From Ornatilinea apprima (lineage in GTDB: Bacteria; Chloroflexota; Anaerolineae; Anaerolineales; Anaerolineaceae): a stretch of 64,000 bases of DNA. The DNA is taken from positions 155,704 to 219,703 of the forward strand of contig NZ_LGCL01000026.1 of the NCBI RefSeq assembly GCF_001306115.1, written 5' to 3'. Positions 1 to 7,664 of the stretch are shown here, piece after piece (positions within the stretch are counted from its first letter, which is position 1; the number at the start of each line of letters is the position of its first letter). Below the pieces are notes generated by a model that was not told the DNA's origin, did not search any database, and worked only from the letters and a program-made list of their open reading frames with translations. The translations under genes and the position numbers were made by a program.

Positions 1-95
1 CCTTCTCACCCACCCCGCTCGATCTTGAGGCCGAATTAGTCTTTCGTCAGGACGTGGTAGAATTCATTTCGCAACTGGTGCAACAGGTATTATGA
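1..95 (+). CDS. 3' end of an unidentified gene (partial)
   Basis: An open frame with no stop runs from the left edge to a TGA at 93-95. It encodes about 30 residues ending in ...EFISQLVQQVL. The TGA overlaps the ATG of the histidine kinase (ATGA at 92-95), the usual sign of translational coupling, so this is the C-terminus of a co-transcribed gene. In such pairs the partner is often a regulator or signalling protein, but nothing in the 30 residues is diagnostic and I do not assign a function. Confidence 0.7.
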   Translation, partial: FSPTPLDLEAELVFRQDVVEFISQLVQQVL

Positions 96-1282
96 ATTCA
101 GACCACAAACAAACCCTCATCCAATACCAGCGCATTCTGGAAATCTCCCGCCGGCTGACCTCTGAGCAAAGCCTGGATGCCTTGCTGTACACGATTGTTC
201 AGGCCGCCGCCGAGATCAGCGCGTCCGAAGCGGCCTCCATCCTGCTCTATGATGAGCCCAATCAGCGCCTGCATTTCCAGGCGGCTACCAATATGGGGCC
301 CGACACCATGCGCGGCATCAGCGTGCCCACCGAAAGCCTGGCTGGCTGGGTGGCGATTAACCGCGCGCCGGTCATCGTTCCTGACGTGCGCCAGGACAAA
401 CGCTGGTTCGGCGACTTGCAGCAAAAGAAATCCGGCTTTGCCACCCGCTCGTTGATTGCTGTTCCGATGATCGCCCGTGAGCGACTGGTGGGCGTGCTGG
501 AAGTCTTGAACAAAATGGAAAACACCTACAATCAAGACGATCTGGAACTGCTTCAGATTCTCAGCGGCCAGGCTGCCCTGGCGATTGAACAAACCCGCCT
601 TTACCAGCAGTCCGACATGATTGCCGAATTGGTACACGAGCTGCGTACCCCGCTCACGTCGATTGGCACCATCGCCTACCTGCTCCAGCGCCCCACCGTC
701 GGCGAAGCGGAACGCCTGTCACTCGCCAAAACCATCCAGCAAGAGACGCAGCGCCTCTCCAACCTGTCTTCCAGCTTCCTCGACCTGGCCCGCCTCGAAG
801 CCGGGCGAGTGGGGCTGTGCCTCACCGAGTTCAACTTATCGCAAATGATCGAAGAATGTATCGAGATCATTCGCCCCTCCGCCGCAGAGCAGAACATTGA
901 GGTGATTTTCCAGGCGCAAACCCCGGAATTGACTGTGCGCGCCGACCCGAACCAGATCAAGCAGGTGTTGCTCAACCTGCTCACCAACGCGGTGAAATAC
1001 AACCGCCCGCAAGGCAAAATCACCATCGCGCAGCAGATGGAAAATAAGGGCGTGTCCGTCTCGGTGTCCGACACCGGCATCGGTATTCCCCCCGAGCAAA
1101 GCGCGCACATCTTTGAGAAGTTCTACCGCGTCAGCGGCGAAGAAACCGCGAGCCGCGCCGGCACCGGCCTCGGCCTCTCCATCTGCAAGCGCATCATCGA
1201 AAATCACGGCGGCAAAATCAGCTTCACCAGCGCCCTCAACCAGGGCAGCACCTTCACCATCCACCTTCCCGCCTCAGCCTGA
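92..1282 (+). CDS. GAF-domain sensor histidine kinase (cytoplasmic)
   Basis: 396 residues. A GAF domain covers about residues 25-165. It is followed by a HisKA dimerisation/phosphoacceptor helix with the H-box HELRTPL (His182) and a HATPase_c domain with N-box residues Asn295/Asn299, a DTGIGIP G1 loop at 327-333, the F-box FEKFYRV and a GTGLGLS G2 loop at 357-363. No transmembrane segment or signal peptide is visible, so it should be a soluble kinase sensing a small ligand or redox cue through GAF. No response regulator lies downstream; the partner may be the upstream gene it overlaps by 4 bases. All catalytic boxes are intact. The ligand cannot be told from sequence. Confidence 0.93.
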   Translation: MNSDHKQTLIQYQRILEISRRLTSEQSLDALLYTIVQAAAEISASEAASILLYDEPNQRLHFQAATNMGPDTMRGISVPTESLAGWVAINRAPVIVPDVRQDKRWFGDLQQKKSGFATRSLIAVPMIARERLVGVLEVLNKMENTYNQDDLELLQILSGQAALAIEQTRLYQQSDMIAELVHELRTPLTSIGTIAYLLQRPTVGEAERLSLAKTIQQETQRLSNLSSSFLDLARLEAGRVGLCLTEFNLSQMIEECIEIIRPSAAEQNIEVIFQAQTPELTVRADPNQIKQVLLNLLTNAVKYNRPQGKITIAQQMENKGVSVSVSDTGIGIPPEQSAHIFEKFYRVSGEETASRAGTGLGLSICKRIIENHGGKISFTSALNQGSTFTIHLPASA

Positions 1283-1309
1283 TCCCCGCCTTTCTCCTCC
1301 CCCATACAA

Positions 1310-1338
1310 CAAAAAACGGCGGTGGGGCTCCACCGCCG
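1310..1338 (-). terminator. rho-independent terminator of degV
   Basis: A 9-bp GC-rich stem (CGGCGGTGG at 1317-1325, CCACCGCCG at 1330-1338) with a 4-base loop is followed on the minus strand by a run of six T (A-run at 1311-1316 on plus). It lies between the convergent kinase and degV genes and has the U-tract on the degV side. Confidence 0.85.
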
Positions 1339-1357
1339 CTCTTACGTCATAATAAAA

Positions 1358-2221
1358 TTATGGCAAATCCGCGAACACCGCCAGCGGCGCCACCGAAAGC
1401 CCAATCATACTCGGGCCGGTATGCGCGCCCAGCACTGGCGCGATAGCCACCGAAGGCTCAAATTTGCACTTGAATCGCTGGCTGATTTTTTCTTTCAGGT
1501 AAGCCAGCCCCTCCGGGTTGTGGCCGTTCAAGAGCTGCACGCGCAGTTCCGTGCTAGCGCCGTACATCTCTTCGATCACGTCCAGCATCTTGCCCACCGC
1601 GCGTTTAAGGGTAATTTCCTGCCCAAAGGTTTCATATTTGCCGGTGATTTTATCCACCCCGATAACTGGCTTAATTTTCAACAATGAAGCAATCAGCCCT
1701 TTAAGATGGCTGATCCGGCCACCGTGAACAAGATACTTCAAATCCGACAGTGTATAGAAGCCGTTGGCTTTTTCGCTGATTTCGTCCAGTTTTTTAATCA
1801 CCTTCTCCAGCGGCCAACCGGCCTTAAACATTTTTGCCGCCGCTTCCACCTGCCAGCCTAACGGCACCGACAGCGTCTTGGAATCATAAAAAGTTACTTT
1901 GGCTTCCGGCACCAACTTGGCGCCTTCCATGGCCGCGTTCATCGTACCGCTCAAGCCGGAAGAGATGTGCAGCGAGAAGATCTCCTCGCCCATATCGGCC
2001 AGTTTGCGGTAGATTTTGGCAAAATCGCCCGGCGACGGCTGGCTTGTGGATGGAAACGCCTCGCTTTTCTCCAACATCTGGTAGAACTCCACCGCGGTCA
2101 GGTCTTCTCCGCCTTTATAGATATTGCCCTCAAAATAAATCATCAGGGGTAAGAAATCCACCTCTAAATCCTTTAACTGCTCGTCTGCCAGGTCGGCTCC
2201 ACGGTCGGTTACAATTCTCAT
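1358..2221 (-). CDS. DegV family fatty-acid-binding protein
   Basis: 287 residues, the usual DegV length. The N-terminus MRIVTDRGADL replaces the more common TDSxADL. The fatty-acid pocket motifs are recognisable: TSQPSPGDF near residue 60 and ISSGLSGT near residue 87, then a conserved VHGGRIS element. DegV/FakB proteins bind a fatty acid and present it to FakA kinase for acyl-phosphate formation; no fakA (DAK domain) is in this window. The start ATG at 2221 lies 45 bases after the mutL stop on the same strand, so the two may be co-transcribed, and a terminator follows degV. Family assignment is firm; the lipid bound is not known. Confidence 0.93.
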   Translation of the reverse strand: MRIVTDRGADLADEQLKDLEVDFLPLMIYFEGNIYKGGEDLTAVEFYQMLEKSEAFPSTSQPSPGDFAKIYRKLADMGEEIFSLHISSGLSGTMNAAMEGAKLVPEAKVTFYDSKTLSVPLGWQVEAAAKMFKAGWPLEKVIKKLDEISEKANGFYTLSDLKYLVHGGRISHLKGLIASLLKIKPVIGVDKITGKYETFGQEITLKRAVGKMLDVIEEMYGASTELRVQLLNGHNPEGLAYLKEKISQRFKCKFEPSVAIAPVLGAHTGPSMIGLSVAPLAVFADLP

Positions 2222-2266
2222 CTTGCTGCCTCCATCCTTCCAGATAATCGATCTCCACGAACGGGC

Positions 2267-4054
2267 TCAAAGGCTTCCCTTGCGCCCAAATTGTTTTTCC
2301 AGTAAATCCACCGAAAGGTGAATCATGGTCGGACGCCCGTGTGGGCAGGTGCGCGGATTGGCGCATGCTTCCAGGTCGCGCAGCAGGGTCTGCTGTTCCG
2401 CCGTCGAAAGCGTCTGCCCGCCCTTCACCGCCGAGCGCTTGCAGATGCGCGCCACCAGTTTGGCTTCCACCTCGGCCTGCAGGGGTGTCTCGTCCTCTTC
2501 AAAGTCTTCCACCACCACCCGCACCGCCGACTGCACATCGCTTCCAGCCAGCAGAGCTGGAATGGCGCTCACCCGAAACAGATTCGGCCCAAACGGTTCA
2601 ATCTCAAACCCCAACTGCTGCAGCAGATCCAACTGGCTTTCCATCAGGCCAGCCTGCGCCGGTGAAAGCTGGATCGTTTCCGCCTCCAGCAATCGCTGCG
2701 CCGCCAACCCGCCCGCGCGCCGTTGCATCAACTTCTCAAACAGCACCCGCTCGTGCGCGGCGTGCTGGTCAATCAGATACAGTCCATCCGGACCTTCTGC
2801 CACCAGGTAAGTCGCCCCCACCTGCCCCACCAGGCGCAGAATGGGCATGTTCGCTGCCGGCAGCCGGGGCTGCGGGCCGCTCTCCGGCGCGGAAGGACCC
2901 GCCTGGAACAGCGCTGGCGAAACCCCAGTTGAGTCGCTGCTGCCTTCCTCAACCGGCTCCTCCTCCATGCCTACCTGGTTCCAATCCAACGCCGCCTGGT
3001 TGGAGCGCGCCGGGAAGGCAGCCGCCCGCTCGCCGCCCCACCCGCCAATGCTCAAATTCGGCACCGGAGAATAAGCCAGCAGACCGCGCCGCACAGCGCG
3101 CTGCACCGTGCCAAAGACCTTGTCGCTGCTGCGGAAGCGCACCTCGGCCTTGGCCGGGTGCACGTTCACGTCCACCTCTTCCGGCGGCACGTCCAAAAAC
3201 AGCATCGCCAGCGGATAGCGCCCGACCATGATCAGGTTCTGGTAGCCATTCAACAGCGCCCGCGAGAGCGCAGCGTCTTGCACCCAGCGCCCATTGACAA
3301 AAAAAGTGATCTCTTTGCGGTTCGAGCGCGTGACCGCCACCGGGCTGATGAAGCCGCTCAGGCACATGCCGTCTTCCTGAAAAGTAACTTCGAGCATATT
3401 CTTGGCCAGCTCCACCCCATACAGGTTGGCCAGCACCTCGCGTCGGTCGCCTTTGCCGCTGGTTTGCAGCACAAGCTGACTGTCGTGCGTCAGGCGCACG
3501 CGCGTGGATGGGTAAGCGATGGCATAGCGCGTTACCAGCGCGTTGATCGCATTGCGTTCAGTTGCGTCTTGTTTCAGAAATTTCAAGCGCGCCGGCACGT
3601 TGTAGAACAGGTCTTCCACCCGCACCACCGTGCCAACCGGAGCGCCAACCGGCTCCATCTTGGCCCCCTTGCCGCCGTCCACCTTCAGCACCGCCCCCAC
3701 CGCCTGGCTGGCTGGCCGCGAGGTTAAGCTGAAGCGCGACACCGAGGCCACCGAAGCCAGCGCCTCACCGCGAAAACCCAGCGTTTGGATGGCGAACAGG
3801 TCATCGGCCGAGCGCATTTTCGACGTGGCGTGGCGCATCACCGCCAGCGAAAGTTCCTCCGCCGGGATGCCCGCGCCGTCATCGGAGATTTCAATTAATC
3901 GTTTTCCGGATTGTTCTATGTGGATATCGATCTGGCCTGCACCCGCATCCAGCGCGTTTTCAAACAGCTCTTTCACCACCGATGCGGGACGTTCCACCAC
4001 TTCACCAGCAGCGATTTGCGACGCGACTTCATCCGGTAAAATGTGAATGGCCAT
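2267..4054 (-). CDS. mutL: DNA mismatch repair protein MutL (endonuclease type)
   Basis: 595 residues. The N-terminal GHKL ATPase is intact: the VASQIAAGEVVERP start, ENALDAGA, DDGAGI and the TLGFRGEALASV lid. The C-terminal domain carries the metal-binding endonuclease motif DQHAAHERVLFE at 429-440, plus the supporting ACR-type and CPHGRP (570-575) motifs, so this is a nicking MutL, as expected in a bacterium without MutH. A variable Pro/Ser/Glu-rich linker sits at about 340-400. No mutS is nearby. An extended -10 (TGGTATAAT) lies just upstream on the minus strand. Confidence 0.98.
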   Translation of the reverse strand: MAIHILPDEVASQIAAGEVVERPASVVKELFENALDAGAGQIDIHIEQSGKRLIEISDDGAGIPAEELSLAVMRHATSKMRSADDLFAIQTLGFRGEALASVASVSRFSLTSRPASQAVGAVLKVDGGKGAKMEPVGAPVGTVVRVEDLFYNVPARLKFLKQDATERNAINALVTRYAIAYPSTRVRLTHDSQLVLQTSGKGDRREVLANLYGVELAKNMLEVTFQEDGMCLSGFISPVAVTRSNRKEITFFVNGRWVQDAALSRALLNGYQNLIMVGRYPLAMLFLDVPPEEVDVNVHPAKAEVRFRSSDKVFGTVQRAVRRGLLAYSPVPNLSIGGWGGERAAAFPARSNQAALDWNQVGMEEEPVEEGSSDSTGVSPALFQAGPSAPESGPQPRLPAANMPILRLVGQVGATYLVAEGPDGLYLIDQHAAHERVLFEKLMQRRAGGLAAQRLLEAETIQLSPAQAGLMESQLDLLQQLGFEIEPFGPNLFRVSAIPALLAGSDVQSAVRVVVEDFEEDETPLQAEVEAKLVARICKRSAVKGGQTLSTAEQQTLLRDLEACANPRTCPHGRPTMIHLSVDLLEKQFGRKGSL

Positions 4055-4074
4055 TAATACTCCCTCATTTTTTG

Positions 4075-4083
4075 ATTATACCA
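4075..4083 (-). promoter_or_regulatory. extended -10 promoter of mutL
   Basis: On the minus strand TATAAT (4075-4080) is preceded by TTGG, giving a TGn extended -10 about 20 bases before the mutL ATG. The -35 position (4098-4103) is poor, consistent with an extended -10 promoter. Confidence 0.6.
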
Positions 4084-4175
4084 ACCTTTTTTAACCTTTC
4101 ATTTTCACGGACAACTGCACGGGTCACGTTCCTGGTCACATTTTTACCGGTGTGACTCCTATGACTTCCACCCGC

Positions 4176-4204
4176 TTGACAATCTGCCACGCGCTTACTA
4201 CAAT
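4176..4204 (+). promoter_or_regulatory. sigma70-type promoter of the HAD gene
   Basis: A perfect TTGACA (4176-4181) and TACAAT (4199-4204) are separated by exactly 17 bases. The start codon of the HAD gene lies about 30 bases downstream. Confidence 0.85.
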
Positions 4205-4234
4205 CCATCTCAATTTGCACACTCTGAGGTTAAC

Positions 4235-4915
4235 ATGACAGACCCATCCATACAAGCCATTTTGTGGGACATGGACGGCGTGCTGGTCGACACCGGCGAC
4301 CTGCACTACCGCACCTGGGCCTCCACCCTGGCGCTCTACGGCAAAACCATCGACCGCGCCTTCTTCGACCGCACCTTTGGCATGAACAACTGGGGCACCC
4401 TCGAAGCCCTTTTCGGTGAGCTGCCCGACCGCGCCTGGTGCGAGCGTTTCATCAGCCAGAAGGAAAGCGCCTTTTGTGATTTGCTGCGCGGCAATGTAAC
4501 ACCCATCGACGGCGTGCTGGACGCGCTGCAGCGCTTTCGCAGCCAGGGGCTCAAACAAGCCGTCGCCAGCTCGGCCCCCAGCGCCAACATTCAGATTATT
4601 TTGGAAGAACTCGGCCTCACCACCTTCTTCGATGCCGTCATCTCGGCCGCCAACTGGCCCGGCAAACCCAACCCCAAAGTCTTCCTCGAAGCCGCCAAAG
4701 CCCTGGGCCTGCCCCCCGCTCGCTGCCTGGTCATCGAAGACGCCATCTCCGGAGTGGAAGCCGCCCACCGCGCCGGCATGCCCTGCATCGCCATCACCAC
4801 CACCAACACCCCCGCGCAGTTAGCCGCCGCCGAGTTAGTCATCCACTCCTTCCGCGACCTAGACAACAGCCCGTTCTTAAACCCTGCCCTGCATCGCGAG
4901 GATGAGGTCATTTAG
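4235..4915 (+). CDS. HAD-superfamily hydrolase, beta-phosphoglucomutase-like
   Basis: 226 residues. Motif I is WDMDGVLVDT (nucleophile Asp12, acid/base Asp14), motif II ASSAP, motif III Lys in GKPNPKVF, and motif IV VIEDAISGVEAA. The alpha-helical cap between motifs I and II and the overall length fit subfamily I, beta-phosphoglucomutase/phosphatase type. Substrate is not determined; a sugar phosphate is likely for this group. The ATG follows TGAGGTTAAC, a modest ribosome-binding site. It stands alone between its own promoter and a hairpin at 4926-4946. Confidence 0.9.
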   Translation: MTDPSIQAILWDMDGVLVDTGDLHYRTWASTLALYGKTIDRAFFDRTFGMNNWGTLEALFGELPDRAWCERFISQKESAFCDLLRGNVTPIDGVLDALQRFRSQGLKQAVASSAPSANIQIILEELGLTTFFDAVISAANWPGKPNPKVFLEAAKALGLPPARCLVIEDAISGVEAAHRAGMPCIAITTTNTPAQLAAAELVIHSFRDLDNSPFLNPALHREDEVI

Positions 4916-4925
4916 CCCCCTCCAT

Positions 4926-4946
4926 CTCCCCCGCCAAGCGGGGGAG
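4926..4946 (+). terminator. GC hairpin after the HAD gene
   Basis: A perfect 9-bp stem, CTCCCCCGC / GCGGGGGAG, with a CAA loop 10 bases after the HAD stop. There is no U-tract (TGATTAGAC follows), so it may be a 3'-end stabiliser rather than an intrinsic terminator. Confidence 0.5.
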
Positions 4947-4977
4947 TGATTAGACAGTCACAAATTAACCGCTCTTT

Positions 4978-5032
4978 CACCCTTCCCTGCAATGCGGGGA
5001 AGGGTCGCGCCCCTGGCGCGGGGATGGGGCCT
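4978..5032. repeat. solitary copy of the palindromic GC repeat
   Basis: The segment beginning CACCCTTCCCTG and continuing GCGGGGAAGGGTCG ... GCGCGGGGATGGGG matches the core of the six-unit array at 16731-17461: a hairpin of CCCTTCCC/GGGAAGGG followed by a GGGGATGGGG box. It sits just before the rnpB promoter. Confidence 0.65.
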
Positions 5033-5041
5033 TTCTATTCA

Positions 5042-5070
5042 TTGACGCAATCCCCGGAAAAGGGTATATT
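5042..5070 (+). promoter_or_regulatory. promoter of rnpB
   Basis: TTGACG (5042-5047), a 17-base spacer, and TATATT (5065-5070). The predicted start about 7-10 bases later coincides with the 5' end of the RNase P RNA. Confidence 0.85.
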
Positions 5071-5080
5071 CTTAACCACT

Positions 5081-5437
5081 CAGGCCGGTCGGGTGACCGC
5101 GGCGCGCCTCGCGCGCGTCGAGGAAAGTCCGCACTCCATAGAGCAAGATGCCGGGTAACACCCGGGGCGGGGCAACCTGCCGGATCGGGCCACAGAAACA
5201 TACCGCCCCTCGGGGTAAGGGTGAAATGGTGGTGTAAGAGACCACCGGCGACCGCAGCAATGCGGCGGCCAGGCAACCCCCATCTGGAGCAAGGCCAAGC
5301 AGGTACAAAGCTCTCTTGTAGAGCGGGAGGCGGCTCGTCTTCCTTGAGTTCCGGGTAGGCTGCACGAGCGCGCCGGAGACGGCGCGCCTAGAGAGATGGT
5401 CACCGATGACAGAATGCGGCTTATAGATCGACCTGAG
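5081..5437 (+). ncRNA. rnpB: RNase P RNA, bacterial class A
   Basis: Catalytic RNA of RNase P, maturing tRNA 5' ends. The conserved blocks appear in order: GAGGAAAGTCC (5120-5130), CAGAAACATACCGCC near 5192, GGGTAAGGGTGAAA near 5213, the GGAGCAAGGCC region near 5286, GAGAGATGGTCACCG, and the 3' block ACAGAA-TGCGGCTTATAG at 5409-5426. P1 is formed by CAGGCCGGTC (5081-5090) with GATCGACCTG (5426-5435), which has one mismatch and one wobble. No protein-coding frame here is credible. The ends are set by P1 pairing. Unusually, two further copies of the 3' block follow (5456-5574). Confidence 0.95.
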
Positions 5438-5455
5438 TGCTTTTCTTCTTCACCG

Positions 5456-5574
5456 CCAGAACCCCATCGAGGGGCAATGTGCGGCTTATAGACTGGCCTG
5501 AGTACTTCCTTTTCAAAATAATCGATAACAGAACCCCATCGAGGGGCAGTGTGCGGCTTATAGACTGGCCTGAG
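5456..5574 (+). repeat. two tandem extra copies of the rnpB 3' end
   Basis: Copies at 5456-5502 and 5528-5574 both read (A)CAGAA, then an inserted small hairpin CCCCATCGAGGGG, then TGCGGCTTATAG and GACTGGCCTGAG. This is the terminal P4/J/P1 strand of RNase P RNA repeated twice at 65- and 72-base spacing. Their GACTGGCCTG strand pairs with the 5' P1 strand 10/10 (one G-U), better than the proximal copy. The two copies are nearly identical to each other and share the insertion, so one was copied from the other. Whether either is transcribed as part of a longer RNA is unknown. Confidence 0.8.
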
Positions 5575-5682
5575 TATCGTTTTACTTTCATGGGGGAAAA
5601 TATCCATCTATTTTTCTGAATTGATATATTATTAATCCATAGCAACTGTTGAGGGGGAAAGTTCAGCACGGATCAAACATGA

Positions 5683-5731
5683 ACCCGCTCCCACCTCCGC
5701 CCCCGAGACTGGGCAAGCCAGCTACCTGATC
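5683..5731 (+). pseudogene. Rhs-type gene fragment, left edge of island
   Basis: In one frame this stretch reads P-x-P-T-S-A-PETGQASYL. The PETGQASYL part recurs at 12412-12500 at DNA level (about 24 bases with two mismatches in the core). Similar segments precede the YD-repeat core in Rhs proteins, so I read it as a short relic. The rest of 5575-5744 has no gene. Confidence 0.4.
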
Positions 5732-5744
5732 AGCGAGCGAATTC

Positions 5745-6080
5745 ATGAACCAAGAAACAATAATTTTCAACTTGCTTTTCGATTTGCTTTTCGATCTCAT
5801 TTTAGAATTACTGATCGTTGTTGACCTCTACTACAGCATCTTGATTCTCTTTTTTCATCAAGAACGCTATCTTTTTGCCGCAAGACTTTCATTTACGCTT
5901 TTTCGTGCATTACCGATCAAGAAAAGTTTTAAAAAGAAAAGATTGGATTACGCGGCCACTGTCTACAAGCGAAGAATGAAAATCTACAGTATTTTTGCGC
6001 TGATCGGGGGTTTGCTGTTTTCAAACATATTAATCAGCGAAATTATTGAGCTAATCATCCAAACCAGGTCAATCATATAG
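5745..6080 (+). CDS. uncharacterised small membrane protein
   Basis: 111 residues. Two hydrophobic segments, about 10-38 (with repeated FDLLFDL acid residues) and about 82-106, flank a strongly basic middle (IKKSFKKKRLDY near 58-70), suggesting two membrane helices with a cytoplasmic basic loop. The codon use is AT-rich compared with the surrounding chromosome. It ends 9 bases before the next gene, a larger membrane protein, so the two are probably co-expressed. I recognise no family. There is no clear ribosome-binding site at the ATG. Confidence 0.6.
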   Translation: MNQETIIFNLLFDLLFDLILELLIVVDLYYSILILFFHQERYLFAARLSFTLFRALPIKKSFKKKRLDYAATVYKRRMKIYSIFALIGGLLFSNILISEIIELIIQTRSII

Positions 6081-6089
6081 TCGAAGAAA

Positions 6090-7664
6090 ATGATCGAAAA
6101 AATACAAAGCGAACCGAATCCATACAACAAGCTTGAACCAACATACTCGCCTGTGAATAAGATCACTGACAGAATCTTGCTGATAACCCTGGCGATGACC
6201 GCCTTCTGTACTTTATGGTCAATCCCATATCTGAAAATCACTCAAACCAGATTTTCCAATGTCTTTTGGGAAGCAGTTCTATTGCCCATTATTTTCTTAA
6301 CATTGGCTTTTATTATTTCAAAAACAATCAGCAAAGCCTTAAATTTTCAGATCCTCATCAGTGTTACCCTGGCAATTCCGCTAGTCCCCGCATTTTATAA
6401 TCTGCTCAATTATCTTGATCTCAGTGGTGGCATTCGCCAATGGTGGTTTCTACTTTTGGTAGGCGTAATTAATGGGATTTGGTTCACTTACCATTCTTAT
6501 TTGCGAGAGATAAAAATACTTCAAAGATTGGTTAATTCTGATCTGGCATCCTACAAATTAGATGTTAAGAATAAAACCTACAATCTTTTCATGAGACCCC
6601 CAATCTTTGTTTGTGAGCATTCCCCCGATGGACACAACTCGTTTAGACAAAAAATCTCGGCTGTCTCCGTCCTTCTTGCAATAACAACATGGTGTTACGT
6701 CGGTTTCCAGAACAAAACGAATGGATTGGCATTGTTTAGCATCGTAATATTGACAATCATCCTGGCTTACTTTCCTTTTCTTTTCAAGTTGTTTGCTGAG
6801 GCTCTGGTGATTAATCAGATCGAGAAAAGAAATGGCATCAGGTTAATGGTTGGCGACAGTCAATCACCTGTAACTGAAAATTCTCCTCAAAGGATTTGTA
6901 CGGCAAAAAATCGGGGAGACTCTTTTTTTGCCTATCCAAAGAAGATAACCCGGGGTTGTTTTTATATCTTACTCATTGCCCAATTTTTTGGCATTTCAGT
7001 TTTTATGATTACACCCCCCCCACTGATCGATTACTTCCTCACATGGATAATTCCCGCTGCGTTCTGTTTGGCCACCCTCCTGACTGCCTTTTTCATTGAA
7101 AGGGCTTTATATCTGCAAATTCTGATGGCATGTACAGTAACCATCCAGCTTCTGCCGTTATATTATGGAGCTGCGATACATATGCAGGTTTTCGGTGGTT
7201 TCAGTGAGTGGCGGTTGGTCATCTATACCAGTCTGGCTGCCGGTATTTGGTTGTCAATCAGGACTTTTAACCAATATTTGAGAAGACTTACATTAATGTT
7301 TAACAACAGTGATTCAAATCAAAAATTGGATATAAAAAATCATTTCTACGATCTCACTATCGAGCCGCCGCCAATTGACCTGGAAAAAGAAAATCTCATG
7401 AAAGCTCTGGCTAAGCTCGTACAAGCTGCTGTGTACCCCACCTTGCCGATTATTTCCCGAATTCTGAGCAGAAACCTGAACGAACAGCAAGGGGGATCGT
7501 TTATGGTGGTTCTATTCCTTGTCATCCTTGTTTCATTTCAAAGCGAAATGATCAAATTCTTTGCCGAAGCCTATGAAATACATCGAATCGAGAAGCGCGC
7601 CGGTAAAAAGTTATACGTCAATTTCCCAATCAATATTCAATCACCTGTGCCAGAAACCCAATGA
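6090..7664 (+). CDS. uncharacterised membrane protein made of two tandem repeats
   Basis: 524 residues built from two homologous halves with a constant offset of 256 residues: FQILI (86) / LQILM (342), KLDVKN (156) / KLDIKN (412), FAEALVINQIEKRNG (235) / FAEAYEIHRIEKRAG (491). Each half carries about four membrane helices, then a soluble KLDxKNxxY element ending in a PP motif, one or two more helices and an EKR tail. There is no signal peptide. The start follows the small membrane protein by 9 bases and the stop overlaps the lipoprotein start (ATGA, 7661-7664), so the three form an operon-like cassette. I recognise no characterised family. Confidence 0.75.
   Translation: MIEKIQSEPNPYNKLEPTYSPVNKITDRILLITLAMTAFCTLWSIPYLKITQTRFSNVFWEAVLLPIIFLTLAFIISKTISKALNFQILISVTLAIPLVPAFYNLLNYLDLSGGIRQWWFLLLVGVINGIWFTYHSYLREIKILQRLVNSDLASYKLDVKNKTYNLFMRPPIFVCEHSPDGHNSFRQKISAVSVLLAITTWCYVGFQNKTNGLALFSIVILTIILAYFPFLFKLFAEALVINQIEKRNGIRLMVGDSQSPVTENSPQRICTAKNRGDSFFAYPKKITRGCFYILLIAQFFGISVFMITPPPLIDYFLTWIIPAAFCLATLLTAFFIERALYLQILMACTVTIQLLPLYYGAAIHMQVFGGFSEWRLVIYTSLAAGIWLSIRTFNQYLRRLTLMFNNSDSNQKLDIKNHFYDLTIEPPPIDLEKENLMKALAKLVQAAVYPTLPIISRILSRNLNEQQGGSFMVVLFLVILVSFQSEMIKFFAEAYEIHRIEKRAGKKLYVNFPINIQSPVPETQ

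Noticed and set aside
5072..5669. Overlapping minus-strand open frames with repeated SGQSISRTLPLDGVL
   Set aside because: The repeated peptide is only the translation of the RNase P RNA 3'-end copies read backwards.
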